From Pseudoalteromonas luteoviolacea (GTDB lineage: Bacteria > Pseudomonadota > Gammaproteobacteria > Enterobacterales > Alteromonadaceae): a stretch of 64,000 bases of DNA. The stretch is taken from NCBI RefSeq assembly GCF_001750165.1, contig NZ_CP015412.1, forward strand, positions 496,001-560,000, written 5' to 3'. The position numbers were made by a program, and so were the translations under genes. The notes under the pieces are model-generated. The model made no database searches, was not told the origin of the DNA, and was given only the letters and a program-made list of their open reading frames with translations. Below, one piece after another: positions 18,779 through 28,765 of the stretch. Numbering within the stretch: the first letter of the stretch is position 1; each line of letters starts with the position of its first letter.

Positions 18779-19531
18779 ATGAAGTGCGTTAACCAATTGC
18801 TTTTAGCGGGCGCGTTTGCAGTAGCAAGCAGTGCGCAGGCAAACGATCTCAATCAAGTAATAGACTCTAGCTCTGCCATTAATAAATCAGCGCTAACTTC
18901 TCAAAATAAAATCGATGCGATTTCAGATAATATGCAGTCTCGTCTGCAGCAATTTAGAACGCTGAATAAGGAAATTGAAGGCCTTGTTGTATACAACAGC
19001 CAATTAGAAAAGCAAATTAATAACCAATTAGAAGAAATGGCAGCGATCAATGCGTCGATGGACCAAGTGTCTGTTATTGAGCGTCAGATAACGCCATTAA
19101 TGCTTCGAATGATTGCAGGTCTTGAGCAATTTGTCGCGTTAGATGTGCCTTTTTTATCAGAAGAGCGTGCTAATCGTATAGCGACGCTTAAAGCAATGAT
19201 GGACAGAGCTGACATCACTTCAAGTGAAAAATTCCGCCGTGTTTTAGAGGCTTATCAAGTTGAGGTTGAATACGGTCGCACAATCGAAGCTTATTCAACT
19301 CTGATTACTATTGATGGACAAGAACGTGAAGTAGACATGCTGCGTATTGGTCGTCTAGAGCTATTGTATGTCACTAAAGACGCTGCAAAAGCTGGCAGTT
19401 GGAATAAAGAGTCAAAGCAATTTGTCGCTCTGCCTAATACCAACATTAGCCAAATTAATAAGGGTGTACGTATTGCGCGTAAGCAACTTGCCCCTGATAT
19501 GTTAACACTGCCAGTCCAAGCTGCTCAATAA
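18779..19531 (+). CDS. DUF3450 periplasmic protein of a TonB energiser operon
   Basis: About 250 residues: signal peptide to SSAQA, then long coiled-coil helices rich in Gln and Asn (about 25-100). DUF3450 proteins are almost always the first gene of ExbB-ExbB-ExbD-TonB-TPR clusters in marine gammaproteobacteria and are thought to assist the energy-transducing complex in the periplasm. I prefer the ATG at 18779, with AAGG 9 bases upstream, over the GTG at 18770 that would lie on top of that site. First gene of a tightly spaced operon running to 23810. Confidence 0.88.
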   Translation: MKCVNQLLLAGAFAVASSAQANDLNQVIDSSSAINKSALTSQNKIDAISDNMQSRLQQFRTLNKEIEGLVVYNSQLEKQINNQLEEMAAINASMDQVSVIERQITPLMLRMIAGLEQFVALDVPFLSEERANRIATLKAMMDRADITSSEKFRRVLEAYQVEVEYGRTIEAYSTLITIDGQEREVDMLRIGRLELLYVTKDAAKAGSWNKESKQFVALPNTNISQINKGVRIARKQLAPDMLTLPVQAAQ

Positions 19532-19543
19532 GAGGTATAACTA

Positions 19544-20911
19544 ATGAGCTTTTTAAAATCATTTAGCCGCAAAGCATTACTTGTATCTTCAATGGCACTA
19601 AGTGCATCAGCATTTGCAAATGAAGCGATGGATTTAGATGCACTACTTAAAACGTTAGAGTCAGGTCAAGCTGCGCAAACTCAACAAAATAAACAGCGTG
19701 AAGCTGAATTCAAATCTCGTGAAGACCAACAAGTAAGAATGTTGAACGCACTTGTATCAGATCGTAACAATCAGTTGAATCGCTCTGAACGTATGGAAAC
19801 CCAGTTTGAAGAAAACGAGATCAAATTAGGTAATCTAAGCGATACACTATCTAAGCGTATGGGCTCTTTAAAAGAATTATTTGGCGTTTTGCAGCAAGCT
19901 TCAGGCGACGCTAGTTCTAAATTCAGAACCTCTGTCGTCTCTGCCGAAATTCAAAATCGCAGTGATGTGATGGATGAGATGGCTAAAAAAATGGGTTCTA
20001 CATCTAAGCTTGCGTCGATAGAAGACATCGAAAAGGTATGGTTTGAGCTTCAGCGCGAAATGACTGAGCAGGGTAAGGTTACCCGCTATAACACTGATGT
20101 CATTGTTGCTGGTGGCGAGAAGATGAATAAAGAAGTGATGCGTGTCGGCGCATTCAACCTAATTGCAGATGGGAAATATCTCACGTTTAACCCTGAAACA
20201 AACACAATCTCAGAGTTGACTCGTCAGCCTGTATCTCGTTTCCAACAAAGCGCGGCTGATTTACAAGGTGCAAACTCAGGTAATGTTGATTTTGCATTGG
20301 ACCCAACCGGTGGTTCAATCTTGGGCTTACTTGTTCAGGCACCAAATAGGAAAGAGCAAGTTGAGCAAGGTGGCGTTGTTGGTTATGTAATTTTGGCTGT
20401 AGGTGCACTTGCCTTATTAATCGCTCTTGAGCGCTTTGTCTCGCTTATGTTGATTGGTGCCAAGATTAAGCGCCAGCTTAAATCAGATGTTGCAAAAGAT
20501 GACAACCCGCTTGGACGCGTAATGAAAGTCAAAGATCAATATCCAGATGTGGCTTATGACACATTAGAGCTTAAGTTAAGTGAAGCCATATTGCGCGAAA
20601 TGCCAAAAATTACGCGTAACTTAACATTAATTAAGATTATCTCAGTGGTCGCGCCTCTACTCGGTCTATTAGGTACTGTTACCGGTATGATTAATACCTT
20701 CCAAGCAATTACTTTGTTTGGTACGGGCGACCCTAAACTTATGGCTGGTGGCATTTCGACAGCACTTGTCACTACGGTACTTGGTCTTGTCGTCGCTATC
20801 CCGACGGTATTTTTATACACAGTATTGAATACACGTTCACGCAACCTGCTTCTTATCCTTCAAGAGCAAAGCGCAGGTATTATCGCAGAGCGAAGTGAAA
20901 AGGGAGCGTAA
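19544..20911 (+). CDS. exbB: MotA/TolQ/ExbB proton channel protein with periplasmic extension
   Basis: 455 residues, about twice the classic ExbB. A signal peptide ends AFA (residue 25), then a Gln/Glu-rich coiled-coil periplasmic region runs to about 275, then the channel domain: helices at about 283-305, 365-390 and 405-430. The conserved APLLGLLGTVTGMINTF segment and the STALVTTVLGLVVAIP helix are clear. In this TonB2-like architecture the long form works with the DUF3450 protein. AGAGG lies 8 bases before the ATG, 12 bases after the previous gene. Confidence 0.92.
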   Translation: MSFLKSFSRKALLVSSMALSASAFANEAMDLDALLKTLESGQAAQTQQNKQREAEFKSREDQQVRMLNALVSDRNNQLNRSERMETQFEENEIKLGNLSDTLSKRMGSLKELFGVLQQASGDASSKFRTSVVSAEIQNRSDVMDEMAKKMGSTSKLASIEDIEKVWFELQREMTEQGKVTRYNTDVIVAGGEKMNKEVMRVGAFNLIADGKYLTFNPETNTISELTRQPVSRFQQSAADLQGANSGNVDFALDPTGGSILGLLVQAPNRKEQVEQGGVVGYVILAVGALALLIALERFVSLMLIGAKIKRQLKSDVAKDDNPLGRVMKVKDQYPDVAYDTLELKLSEAILREMPKITRNLTLIKIISVVAPLLGLLGTVTGMINTFQAITLFGTGDPKLMAGGISTALVTTVLGLVVAIPTVFLYTVLNTRSRNLLLILQEQSAGIIAERSEKGA

Positions 20912-20913
20912 TC

Positions 20914-21441
20914 ATGGTGCTACTAGTAGATGCTATCACCGCACTACAAGAGTTCCTTGATACGGGTGGCCAGGTTCTCCTGGTCATCGCAGTAGTCACC
21001 TTTGCTATGTGGTTACTTATCCTGGAGCGTTTTATGTACTTTTTTGGCAAGTACAGAGGCTATAAAAAACACACAGTAGAGACTTGGCAAAGTAGAGCTG
21101 AAAGAAATAGCTGGAATGCAGAACAAATTCGTCAAGCCATGATATCAAAAGCAGGTATTGCACTTAACAGTAACTTGCCATTTATCAATGTGATGGTCGC
21201 GCTTTGTCCTTTGCTTGGCCTACTTGGTACCGTTACAGGCATGATTGAAGTATTTAATGTAATGGCAATTACTGGCTCAGGTAGCGCGCGCTCGATGGCC
21301 GCGGGTGTATCAAAAGCCACCATACCGACCATGGCCGGAATGGTAGCCGCACTGTCTGGTGTATTTGCTTCTACCTATTTACAGCGCAAAGCAAAACGTG
21401 AAGTTGAGCTTTTAGAAGATAAATTGCTGTTAGACCACTAA
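20914..21441 (+). CDS. exbB2: Second MotA/TolQ/ExbB proton channel protein
   Basis: 175 residues with three helices and the ExbB signature CPLLGLLGTVTGMIEVF. Only two bases separate it from the long ExbB, so the two are made together. Having a long and a short ExbB in one operon is usual for the TonB2-type systems of Vibrio and Alteromonadales, where the second is sometimes called TtpC or ExbB-like. Confidence 0.92.
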   Translation: MVLLVDAITALQEFLDTGGQVLLVIAVVTFAMWLLILERFMYFFGKYRGYKKHTVETWQSRAERNSWNAEQIRQAMISKAGIALNSNLPFINVMVALCPLLGLLGTVTGMIEVFNVMAITGSGSARSMAAGVSKATIPTMAGMVAALSGVFASTYLQRKAKREVELLEDKLLLDH

Positions 21442-21459
21442 AGAATTTGAGGTAAAGAA

Positions 21460-21870
21460 ATGAGAGCCCCTCTAGCAAAAGTTTTCCAAGAAGAAGAAAC
21501 CGAAGAAATTAACATGACGCCGATGTTGGACGTTGTATTCATCATGCTTATTTTCTTCATTGTAACTGCTTCATTCGTGAAAGAAGCAGGCATAGATGTT
21601 AACCGACCAGAAGCGGCAACTGCTGTGAAAAAGCAAAGAGCAAATATATTAGTTGCAATCTCTGACAAAGGGGAAATCTGGATTAATAAACGTCAAATCG
21701 ATATTCGTGCAGTGCAAGCTAATATCGAACGTTTAAAGGCAGAAAACCCGCAAGGCAGTGTCGTTATTCAAGCAGATAAAAAAGCGACGACAGAAATTCT
21801 AATTAAAGTAATGGATGCATCAAGAGCAGCAGGTGCGTTTGATGTGTCTATCGCTGCACAAGAATCTTAA
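21460..21870 (+). CDS. exbD: ExbD/TolR family biopolymer transport protein
   Basis: 136 residues: a short cytoplasmic start with INMTPMLDVVFIMLIFFIVTASF, where the Asp of PMLDVVF is the conserved proton-path residue, then one helix and a periplasmic domain with the usual GSVVIQADK strand. GAGG is 8 bases before the ATG. Confidence 0.94.
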   Translation: MRAPLAKVFQEEETEEINMTPMLDVVFIMLIFFIVTASFVKEAGIDVNRPEAATAVKKQRANILVAISDKGEIWINKRQIDIRAVQANIERLKAENPQGSVVIQADKKATTEILIKVMDASRAAGAFDVSIAAQES

Positions 21871-21879
21871 GGGCACACG

Positions 21880-22485
21880 ATGCGTTACATAATTGCATTA
21901 TTAGTTGCAGGTGTCGTTACTTTCTTCTTGTTTCTGGGTATGCAGGCTTTGATCAACGGTGGTCAAGGTACTGCAACAGAACCTGTTAAGGGTAATGTGC
22001 TTGACTTTGTCAGGTTAAAAAAAGAAGAGACAATAGAGAAGAAAGAGCGCAAGCCTGAGAAACCGCCAACACCAAAAGAGCCACCGCCTCCAATGGATGC
22101 TCCGCAAATGCAGGCAAATAACCTTGATGCAGCAGGTGCTAACTTTGATTTTTCAGCCAACGTTGATACTGATGTGGATTTAGCGGGTGGCTTGGCACTT
22201 GAGTCCAGTGATGGTGAGTACTTACCGATTGTAAAAGTTGCACCAGTTTATCCAAGACGTGCACTGTCAAGAGGAATTGAAGGCTTTGTCATCGTAGAGT
22301 TTGTTGTAACTAAGCAAGGCACAGTGCGTGACCCTGTTGTTGTGCAAGCTGAGCCTGAAAATATCTTTAATCGTGCTGCAATGGATGCTGCATTGAAGTT
22401 TAAGTATAAGCCGCGCGTTGTAAATGGTGAGGCTGTAGAAGTGGCTGGTGTACAAAACAAGATCACCTTCCAAATTAATGGCTAG
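21880..22485 (+). CDS. tonB: TonB energy transducer
   Basis: 201 residues. One N-terminal helix (2-24), a Lys/Pro/Glu-rich spacer (KPEKPPTPKEPPPPMD, about 60-75), and a C-terminal TonB domain from about 112 with VAPVYPRRALSRGIEGFV and KFKYKPRVVNGEAV. The short spacer is typical of TonB2-type proteins. It should reach the TonB box of outer-membrane receptors such as the one encoded at 25703. Confidence 0.93.
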   Translation: MRYIIALLVAGVVTFFLFLGMQALINGGQGTATEPVKGNVLDFVRLKKEETIEKKERKPEKPPTPKEPPPPMDAPQMQANNLDAAGANFDFSANVDTDVDLAGGLALESSDGEYLPIVKVAPVYPRRALSRGIEGFVIVEFVVTKQGTVRDPVVVQAEPENIFNRAAMDAALKFKYKPRVVNGEAVEVAGVQNKITFQING

Positions 22486-22505
22486 TGAAGTTAGGAGTTT
22501 GTATT

Positions 22506-23810
22506 ATGAAATTAATCAAAAATATACTGGTTCTTAGTGCGACGACGTTAGCCATGAATGCTTCTATCAGTATGATCTCTTTGATACCAGAAGTTTCACT
22601 TTCAAGTGCGTATGCTGCGACCAAAACAAAGCGTGTACCGGCATTGAGAGAGAAGGTATATAGCCAGCTTGCGAGAGCGCAAAAGCTTGCTGATGATGGC
22701 AATGTACAAGAAGGTCTCGATGTTTTAGACTCGATAAAAGGGCGTGCTTCGAGCATGAACTCTTATGAAGTTGCGATGATGCATAACTTTTATGGGTTTA
22801 TTTACTACAACGAAAATCAATTAGATAAAGCAATTTCATCTTTTGAGAAAGTTGTTGCTGAAGAGGCCATTCCTGAGTCTTTAAAGCTGTCGACGACCTT
22901 TAGTTTAGCGCAGCTTGCTATGGCCAATGGCGATTACGGTAAAACGGTCGCATATTTAGATGATTGGAAAGCTTTAAATACCCAACCTATTAAAACCAAT
23001 TACTATACGTTAAAAGCCCAAGCGCTTTACCAGAATAAAAAATATAAAGCTGCATTAGAAAGTATTAATACAGCAATCTCAATGGCCGAGTCTAATAATG
23101 AGGTGCCAAAGGAGAATTGGTTAGTACTTCAACGTGCTTTATATTATTCTTTAAGTCAGCCTTCAGATGTAGTAAATACACTGGAGAAAATGGTTAAACT
23201 GTTTGATAAGCCACAGTACTGGATCCAGCTAGGTGGTATGTACGGTGAAATTGGTGCTGAAGAAAATCAACTTGCCATTTTAGAAACTGCTAAACAGCGT
23301 GGGTTTATAAAAACCAGATCTGAAGTATTACAGCTTTCTCAGGTTTATTTATACAATGGCTTGCCATTTAAAGCTGCGCAGACTTTGCAAGATGGTATAA
23401 AGAGCAAGGTAATTGACAATACTGAAAAAAACTTATCTTTTATAGCTGAAGCTTATGTACAAGCTCGTGATGAGGAAAAATCAATCGAGTTTTTTAAAGC
23501 AGCTGACCAACTTTCTTCACATGGTCGGTTTCAGCAGCGTTTAGCTGAAGTATACATCAATTTAGAGCACTTTGATGAAGCGGCAGATGCTGCACGGGCA
23601 GCGTTGGAAAAAGGTGGTCTTACTTTTGAGTCAAATGCCTATGTTGCGCTTGGTATGGCTCAGTATAACTTGGAAAATTTTGATGCATCTATACTGGCAT
23701 TTGAACAAGCTGAAAAACATAAGAAATCAGCATCGCTTGCGCGGCAATGGATTAAATATGTAAAAAATGAAAAGCTTCATAAGCAAAGCTTAAAAGAAGC
23801 ATTGATGTAA
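22506..23810 (+). CDS. TPR-repeat protein of the TonB operon
   Basis: About 434 residues with a signal peptide (MKLIKNILVLSATTL..., cleaved near AYAA) and multiple tetratricopeptide-like helical pairs, e.g. NFYGFIYYNENQLDKAISSF and AYVALGMAQYNLENFDASI. The ATG at 22506 has AGGAG 8 bases upstream and fits the signal peptide; the GTG at 22485 does not. A TPR protein closes this operon in related genomes, and in Vibrio it is needed for TonB2 function (TtpC/TPR partners). It probably assembles periplasmic parts of the complex. Confidence 0.85.
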   Translation: MKLIKNILVLSATTLAMNASISMISLIPEVSLSSAYAATKTKRVPALREKVYSQLARAQKLADDGNVQEGLDVLDSIKGRASSMNSYEVAMMHNFYGFIYYNENQLDKAISSFEKVVAEEAIPESLKLSTTFSLAQLAMANGDYGKTVAYLDDWKALNTQPIKTNYYTLKAQALYQNKKYKAALESINTAISMAESNNEVPKENWLVLQRALYYSLSQPSDVVNTLEKMVKLFDKPQYWIQLGGMYGEIGAEENQLAILETAKQRGFIKTRSEVLQLSQVYLYNGLPFKAAQTLQDGIKSKVIDNTEKNLSFIAEAYVQARDEEKSIEFFKAADQLSSHGRFQQRLAEVYINLEHFDEAADAARAALEKGGLTFESNAYVALGMAQYNLENFDASILAFEQAEKHKKSASLARQWIKYVKNEKLHKQSLKEALM

Positions 23811-23834
23811 GTTATAATAAATATTCGCAACACC

Positions 23835-23859
23835 AAAGCTGCCTTCGGGCGGCTTTTTT
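23835..23859 (+). terminator. Rho-independent terminator after the TonB operon
   Basis: 9-bp stem AAAGCTGCC / GGCGGCTTT (one G-T pair) with a stable TTCG tetraloop, followed by a T-run. Confidence 0.87.
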
Positions 23860-23984
23860 ATTTTAAATAAATTATATTTTGTCATTTTAACTTATAAAAA
23901 CTGTCACCCATTTGTAACACGTTAAATCTATTCTGGCTCCATTAAATAAATACGGTTATAACAATTATATTCTTGGAGACCAAC

Positions 23985-25622
23985 ATGAACCTTTCTGGTT
24001 TATTTAAAGTAAGCTTAATTTCTTCTGCTCTTGTACTAGCTGGTTGCGGTGGCGGCGACATCAATATCACTCCTACAAATAACGACAATCATGTAGACAA
24101 TTCAGTCGAAAACCCGGTCGTTGTTCCAGATACAGGTAATGGTGGTGGTGATGATAATGGTGGCGATAAGGTTGTAGAATTGCCATGTGCAAGCTACACA
24201 ATGGACGGCACGCCGTTTAAAGGTGACCAAGACGGTATCCACTGTAAATATAGCCAAGCGTTCGCAAGTAATGCAAAGAGCATCTCTTCTTCATTCTTAC
24301 TTGAAGCATTACCAGATGGTGGCGCACACATTTTTGAGGGCGCATTATTCATCGGTGATGATGTTGATACATCTAAAGGTGGTTCAATCGACCTTGACGG
24401 ACCAACTTTAACCATCGAAGCTGGTGCGACAATCGCATTCACCAAAGCTGAGAACTTTGTGCGCATTGGTCGTGGTTCTAAAATCCACGCTGTTGGTGAA
24501 CTTGGTAACCCAATCACATTTACTTCAATCAAAGAAGTAGACGGTGATGCTGAAACAGTACCAGCAATGCAGGACTGGGGTGGTATCCAAATTAATGGTT
24601 TAGCTACAACCGTTGAGTGTACTAAAACTGAAGCTGAGTCTGGCATGTGTAACGTGGCAGCAGAAGGTGTTGTTTCTTACTACGGTGGTAACAACGATGC
24701 TGATAACAGTGGTTCATTAGAGCATGTAGTTGTTAAGTATGCAGGTAACGGTGTAGAAGGTGACGAACTAAACTCAATTACCTTAAACGCAGTTGGTTCA
24801 GGCACTAAGGTTGAATACATTCACATTCACCAAGGTTACGATGACGGTATCGAGCTATTTGGTGGTCAAGTTAATATCAAGCACATCGTTGTAACAGACA
24901 CGGCGGATGACGGTATTGACTGGGATACAGGTTGGAAAGGTAACGGCCAATTCATTTTAGTTCAAACGCTTAACCAAGGTAACCACGGTTTTGAAACTGA
25001 TGGTGGTAAAAAAGACCCTACAACAGATGCTGGCGCAGACAGAGCGACAACGGTTTCTAACCCAACAATCGCTAACGCGACAGTCGTGAGCAACGGCATT
25101 AAAGGTCCACGTGGTCACGGTGCGGGTATGGAAATGAAAGAGTGGGGTAAAGCTCAACTTCACAACATGCTTTTCGTAAGCCAAGGCACTGAAGACGGCG
25201 CAGCGTGTTTTGACCTATATGACAAAAACGAAGGTTCAGGCCCTGTAGGTGTTCATGCAAATGCGATTGCAGGTGACATCAAGTTCCACAACTCTATCTT
25301 TGCATGTGCGAACAACTTCGAACCTGAAAATATTACGCTAGACGGTGACCTAGCAGGTTTTGATATCGCACAATGGTTCACAAATGATGGCAACCAGTTA
25401 GTTGGATTCAGTGCATTTGAAAATGTACTTGGCGCAGATTTGGCGACTACTAACGGTACTATCAAAGACAAAGATGGTAACAATGTAAGCGTTGAGTCAT
25501 CAAAGCTTAGCGACGAGAATTCATTCTTTACTGATGTGACTTATGTTGGTGCACTAGGTGAAGACGAAACAGATTCAAACTGGGCAAAATTCGTAGCACA
25601 GTCAATCGCTCGTACAAAATAA
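23985..25622 (+). CDS. Beta-helix-like surface lipoprotein paired with a TonB-dependent receptor
   Basis: About 545 residues. Signal peptide with lipobox LAGC, then a low-complexity linker rich in Asn, Asp and Gly (about 20-65), then repeated strand-turn units such as LTIEAGATIAF, IHAVGELGNPITFTS and QDWGGIQINGLA, typical of right-handed parallel beta-helices. Cysteine pairs occur at about 70-82, 210-221 and 407-440. Start chosen at ATG 23985 with GGAG 6 bases upstream. Proteins of this kind lie next to TonB-dependent receptors in Pseudoalteromonas and Shewanella and probably capture the receptor's substrate at the cell surface; the ligand is unknown. Confidence 0.78.
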   Translation: MNLSGLFKVSLISSALVLAGCGGGDINITPTNNDNHVDNSVENPVVVPDTGNGGGDDNGGDKVVELPCASYTMDGTPFKGDQDGIHCKYSQAFASNAKSISSSFLLEALPDGGAHIFEGALFIGDDVDTSKGGSIDLDGPTLTIEAGATIAFTKAENFVRIGRGSKIHAVGELGNPITFTSIKEVDGDAETVPAMQDWGGIQINGLATTVECTKTEAESGMCNVAAEGVVSYYGGNNDADNSGSLEHVVVKYAGNGVEGDELNSITLNAVGSGTKVEYIHIHQGYDDGIELFGGQVNIKHIVVTDTADDGIDWDTGWKGNGQFILVQTLNQGNHGFETDGGKKDPTTDAGADRATTVSNPTIANATVVSNGIKGPRGHGAGMEMKEWGKAQLHNMLFVSQGTEDGAACFDLYDKNEGSGPVGVHANAIAGDIKFHNSIFACANNFEPENITLDGDLAGFDIAQWFTNDGNQLVGFSAFENVLGADLATTNGTIKDKDGNNVSVESSKLSDENSFFTDVTYVGALGEDETDSNWAKFVAQSIARTK

Positions 25623-25646
25623 TCTAAGCCATAAAAGAAAAATTGG

Positions 25647-25668
25647 AAGGGCGCTTTAATGCGCCCTT
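25647..25668 (+). terminator. Hairpin between lipoprotein and receptor genes
   Basis: Perfect 8-bp stem AAGGGCGC / GCGCCCTT with a 6-base loop but only a short T-run. It may act as a partial terminator or mRNA stabiliser, so that the lipoprotein is made in excess of the receptor. Confidence 0.5.
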
Positions 25669-25702
25669 TGTGAATCGAAATTTTGGTTTAGAGGAATTAC
25701 AA

Positions 25703-28417
25703 ATGAAACCAATCAAAGTGTTTAAAACAAATTTGATAACGATTTCTTTGCTTTCTCTTTTGAGTCCTTTGTCTACACAGGTTATAGCACAAGAGACGGC
25801 ACAAGAAATTGAAGAAGTTGTTGCGGTAGGAAGCCGCTTAAAAGGCAGTGCAAGTGCTGTTATTGAAGAGCGAAAGAATCAAGCTTTTGTTGCGGATATC
25901 ATGGGTGCTGAGCAGATTTCTCGCACGGGTGATAGTGATGCAGCGTCAGCACTTCGTCGTGTGACAGGCCTGAGTCTTGTGAATGATAAATTCATTTATG
26001 TACGTGGCCTTGGAGAACGTTACTCTAGTGTTCGTCTTAATGGTGCTCAGGTACCGAGTCCAGATCTAACACGAAACGTTATCCCTTTAGATATTTTCCC
26101 ATCAAGTATCATTGAGTCATTAGCCGTACAAAAGGCATATTCCCCAAACATGCCTGCTGCATTTGGTGGTGGTGATGTAAACATACGTACAAAAAGTATT
26201 CCGAATGACCGAGTGATCAAGCTAGAAGTTGGTGTGACACACAAAGACACAAACAGTACTGGTTTTGTATACAACGGTAGTGACGATGATTGGCTTGGTG
26301 AAGACGACGGCTTACGTGCCATGCCAAGCACTATGAACGCAGCGCTCAACAAGTATATCAATGGTATATCGGATATTTCAGTGTTAAATATCAGAGATAT
26401 TGAGTCTAAAGAGCGCGGAGAAGCCGTATCTCAAGCTGAAGCCATTGCAATCAATAAGACATTGACTAAGTCTCTGCACCGTGATTTTGGAATGGTTGAA
26501 AAAGACCTAGATCCGGATTTCGGTGGTAAGCTTGTTTATGGCGATAGATTTGAGGATTTATTTGGTTTTGGTGGCTCACTAGGATTCTTATTCTCAGCTG
26601 CATATGATCATGAATGGTCCCACAGTAAGGGTTATTCAGCCGTTCTTTCGTCGGTTGATGTTAAACCAGAAGACTGTGGTAAGTCTGATTTAGAGTGTTA
26701 CTCTGCTAGAACGGATAAAGAGTCGACCAAAAAAAATGTGAAGTTAAACAGCTCTCTTAATATCGGTTACAAGTTAGATGGGCATGATGTTAATGCTTCT
26801 TACATGATGTTACGAGACACTGAAGATGAAGCGTCAATTTCCCTGTATCAAGAGCCATCAAAGTCATTAAGCATTGCCAACGGTGAGATCCAGCGCAAAA
26901 ACTTAACGTCGTTCGAGCAGCGCGAATTAGAGGTTATCCAATTCCGTGGTACGCACAATATTGAATATGACTTTATTAAAGGTGTTGGATTCGATTGGCA
27001 GTATACAGACTCAACAGCGACCACTGATATTCCTAGTGAACTTGAGATCACAGCAAGAGATCGTTATACGGATGGTGTTTACACAGATACCTACACGAGT
27101 GGTCCATTAGGCGGCGATCCATTCTTGTACCGTTTTGTTGAAATGGAAGACAAAGTTGAAAACTTTGGTTGGAACTTATCTAAAGCATTCTATTTTGACT
27201 CTTCAGAAGTGGAGTTAAAAGGGGGCGCTTACTATGTTGATAAAACGCGTGAATATAAAACGGACTTCTTTAAGTATCGCTTTGGCCCAACTGAAAACAT
27301 TATTCTTGCTACCAATAAAAATGAAGCGTTAGGGATTGGTAGTATCTTCAAAGATGATAGTCGAGTTGATAACACTGAAATAGAGATCCTATTCCAGGAG
27401 CCTACTGCAGACGATTACATCGCGGCACAAAAAATTGATGCTTACTATGGAAGCTTTGATTACGTGTATGCGAACGACTGGCGTCTTTCAGGTGGTTTAA
27501 GATATGAAGACTTTAGACAGGTCGCGTTGGCATTTTCTCGCTCAGTGTTTGATGCAGAATTATTGAACGACAAGCTAAGTGCTGAAGCAATTCAAGAAGC
27601 GTCTGTAATGGAAGACGAGACGTTTGGCTCGCTATCTATGACTTACAGTCAACCAACCTATCAAGTTCGTGCAGGTTGGGGGCAAACTATTGTACGTCCG
27701 GATCTACGTGAACTGACGCCTGTACAATATCAAGATCCACTTACTGATTATAGAACACTTGGTAATCCAACCTTGAAGTCGAGTCACTTAGATAATTTTG
27801 ATGTGCGTGTTGAATTCTATTTCGAAAGTGGTGATAACTTCTCTGTCGGTGCATTCTATAAAGATATCGACAAGCCGATTGAAGCTCAGTTAAATGAGCG
27901 TGATGGCCGTTTCACGCTAGAGTTTGAAAATGCCGACTCTGCATATGTTTACGGCTTAGAAGCTGAATGGCTGGTGGAGTTATCATCTGATTTCTTAGGC
28001 GGCGCATTCTTTACTTCTGGTAACTTAACAGTCAGTGACTCTGAAGTAGAAATACTTGAAAGTGCGAGAGGAGATTTGACTAATCTTAAACGCCGTATGA
28101 CTGGTCATTCGAAGTATGTTGCAAACTTGCAGTTAAACTATGACTCTCATAATGGTAATCACCAAGGCTCTCTCATTTACAATGTATTCGGCGACCGTAT
28201 CTTGGCTGCTGGTGTAAATGGCTTTGACGATGCTTATGAGCAACCGATCAACTCATTGGATGCGGTTTATAGTTACTATCCGACCTTCAGCACGACAGTT
28301 ACATTAAAAGTGAAGAACTTACTAGGTCAAGACTTTGAAGTTGAGCAAAACGGCGCGCTAATCAGATCTCAAGAATCGGCGCAACAAGTTAGCTTAGATT
28401 TTGCGGTTGAATTCTAA
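25703..28417 (+). CDS. TonB-dependent outer-membrane receptor
   Basis: About 904 residues. I use the ATG at 25703 with GAGG 9 bases upstream and a proper signal peptide (to VIAQ). A TonB-box-like segment EIEEVVAVGSR follows. The plug domain runs to about 170 with YVRGLGERYSSVRLNG and PSPDLTRNVIPLDIFPSSII. The barrel ends in Phe (LDFAVEF), as outer-membrane proteins do. Two Cys near 330-340 lie in an extracellular loop. The substrate is unknown; the lipoprotein before it and the TonB energiser operon before that make a self-contained uptake locus. Confidence 0.9.
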   Translation: MKPIKVFKTNLITISLLSLLSPLSTQVIAQETAQEIEEVVAVGSRLKGSASAVIEERKNQAFVADIMGAEQISRTGDSDAASALRRVTGLSLVNDKFIYVRGLGERYSSVRLNGAQVPSPDLTRNVIPLDIFPSSIIESLAVQKAYSPNMPAAFGGGDVNIRTKSIPNDRVIKLEVGVTHKDTNSTGFVYNGSDDDWLGEDDGLRAMPSTMNAALNKYINGISDISVLNIRDIESKERGEAVSQAEAIAINKTLTKSLHRDFGMVEKDLDPDFGGKLVYGDRFEDLFGFGGSLGFLFSAAYDHEWSHSKGYSAVLSSVDVKPEDCGKSDLECYSARTDKESTKKNVKLNSSLNIGYKLDGHDVNASYMMLRDTEDEASISLYQEPSKSLSIANGEIQRKNLTSFEQRELEVIQFRGTHNIEYDFIKGVGFDWQYTDSTATTDIPSELEITARDRYTDGVYTDTYTSGPLGGDPFLYRFVEMEDKVENFGWNLSKAFYFDSSEVELKGGAYYVDKTREYKTDFFKYRFGPTENIILATNKNEALGIGSIFKDDSRVDNTEIEILFQEPTADDYIAAQKIDAYYGSFDYVYANDWRLSGGLRYEDFRQVALAFSRSVFDAELLNDKLSAEAIQEASVMEDETFGSLSMTYSQPTYQVRAGWGQTIVRPDLRELTPVQYQDPLTDYRTLGNPTLKSSHLDNFDVRVEFYFESGDNFSVGAFYKDIDKPIEAQLNERDGRFTLEFENADSAYVYGLEAEWLVELSSDFLGGAFFTSGNLTVSDSEVEILESARGDLTNLKRRMTGHSKYVANLQLNYDSHNGNHQGSLIYNVFGDRILAAGVNGFDDAYEQPINSLDAVYSYYPTFSTTVTLKVKNLLGQDFEVEQNGALIRSQESAQQVSLDFAVEF

Positions 28418-28433
28418 GTAAACACAATCAATT

Positions 28434-28461
28434 AAAGGGCCACTTTAAGTGGTCTTTTTTA
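28434..28461 (+). terminator. Rho-independent terminator after the TonB-dependent receptor
   Basis: Stem AAAGGGCCACT / AGTGGTCTTT, with a G-T pair, a 3-base loop and a long T-run. Confidence 0.85.
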
Positions 28462-28765
28462 TTTTTGATATTATTAAAATAATCATAACTATAATTTAGT
28501 ATAAATATTTTAAAGTTATCTAAATATGTCCCGACTTTGTACGTCTTTATTTTAAGATTAAAGATTACCTTTAAAATTTAATAACTTTCACGTGAGAAAT
28601 ATTACATTTACGTAAGCGTAAACATATATTAGGTTTGGATTTTTTTTATAATCTAGATCAATATTTAGAATGAATTTTACTTGAAAATAGTAGTAACCTG
28701 ACTCATAATAGCTAACACAAAAAGGTTATCGCATATCCTTACCACATTCAGGTATTTTGTTAACA

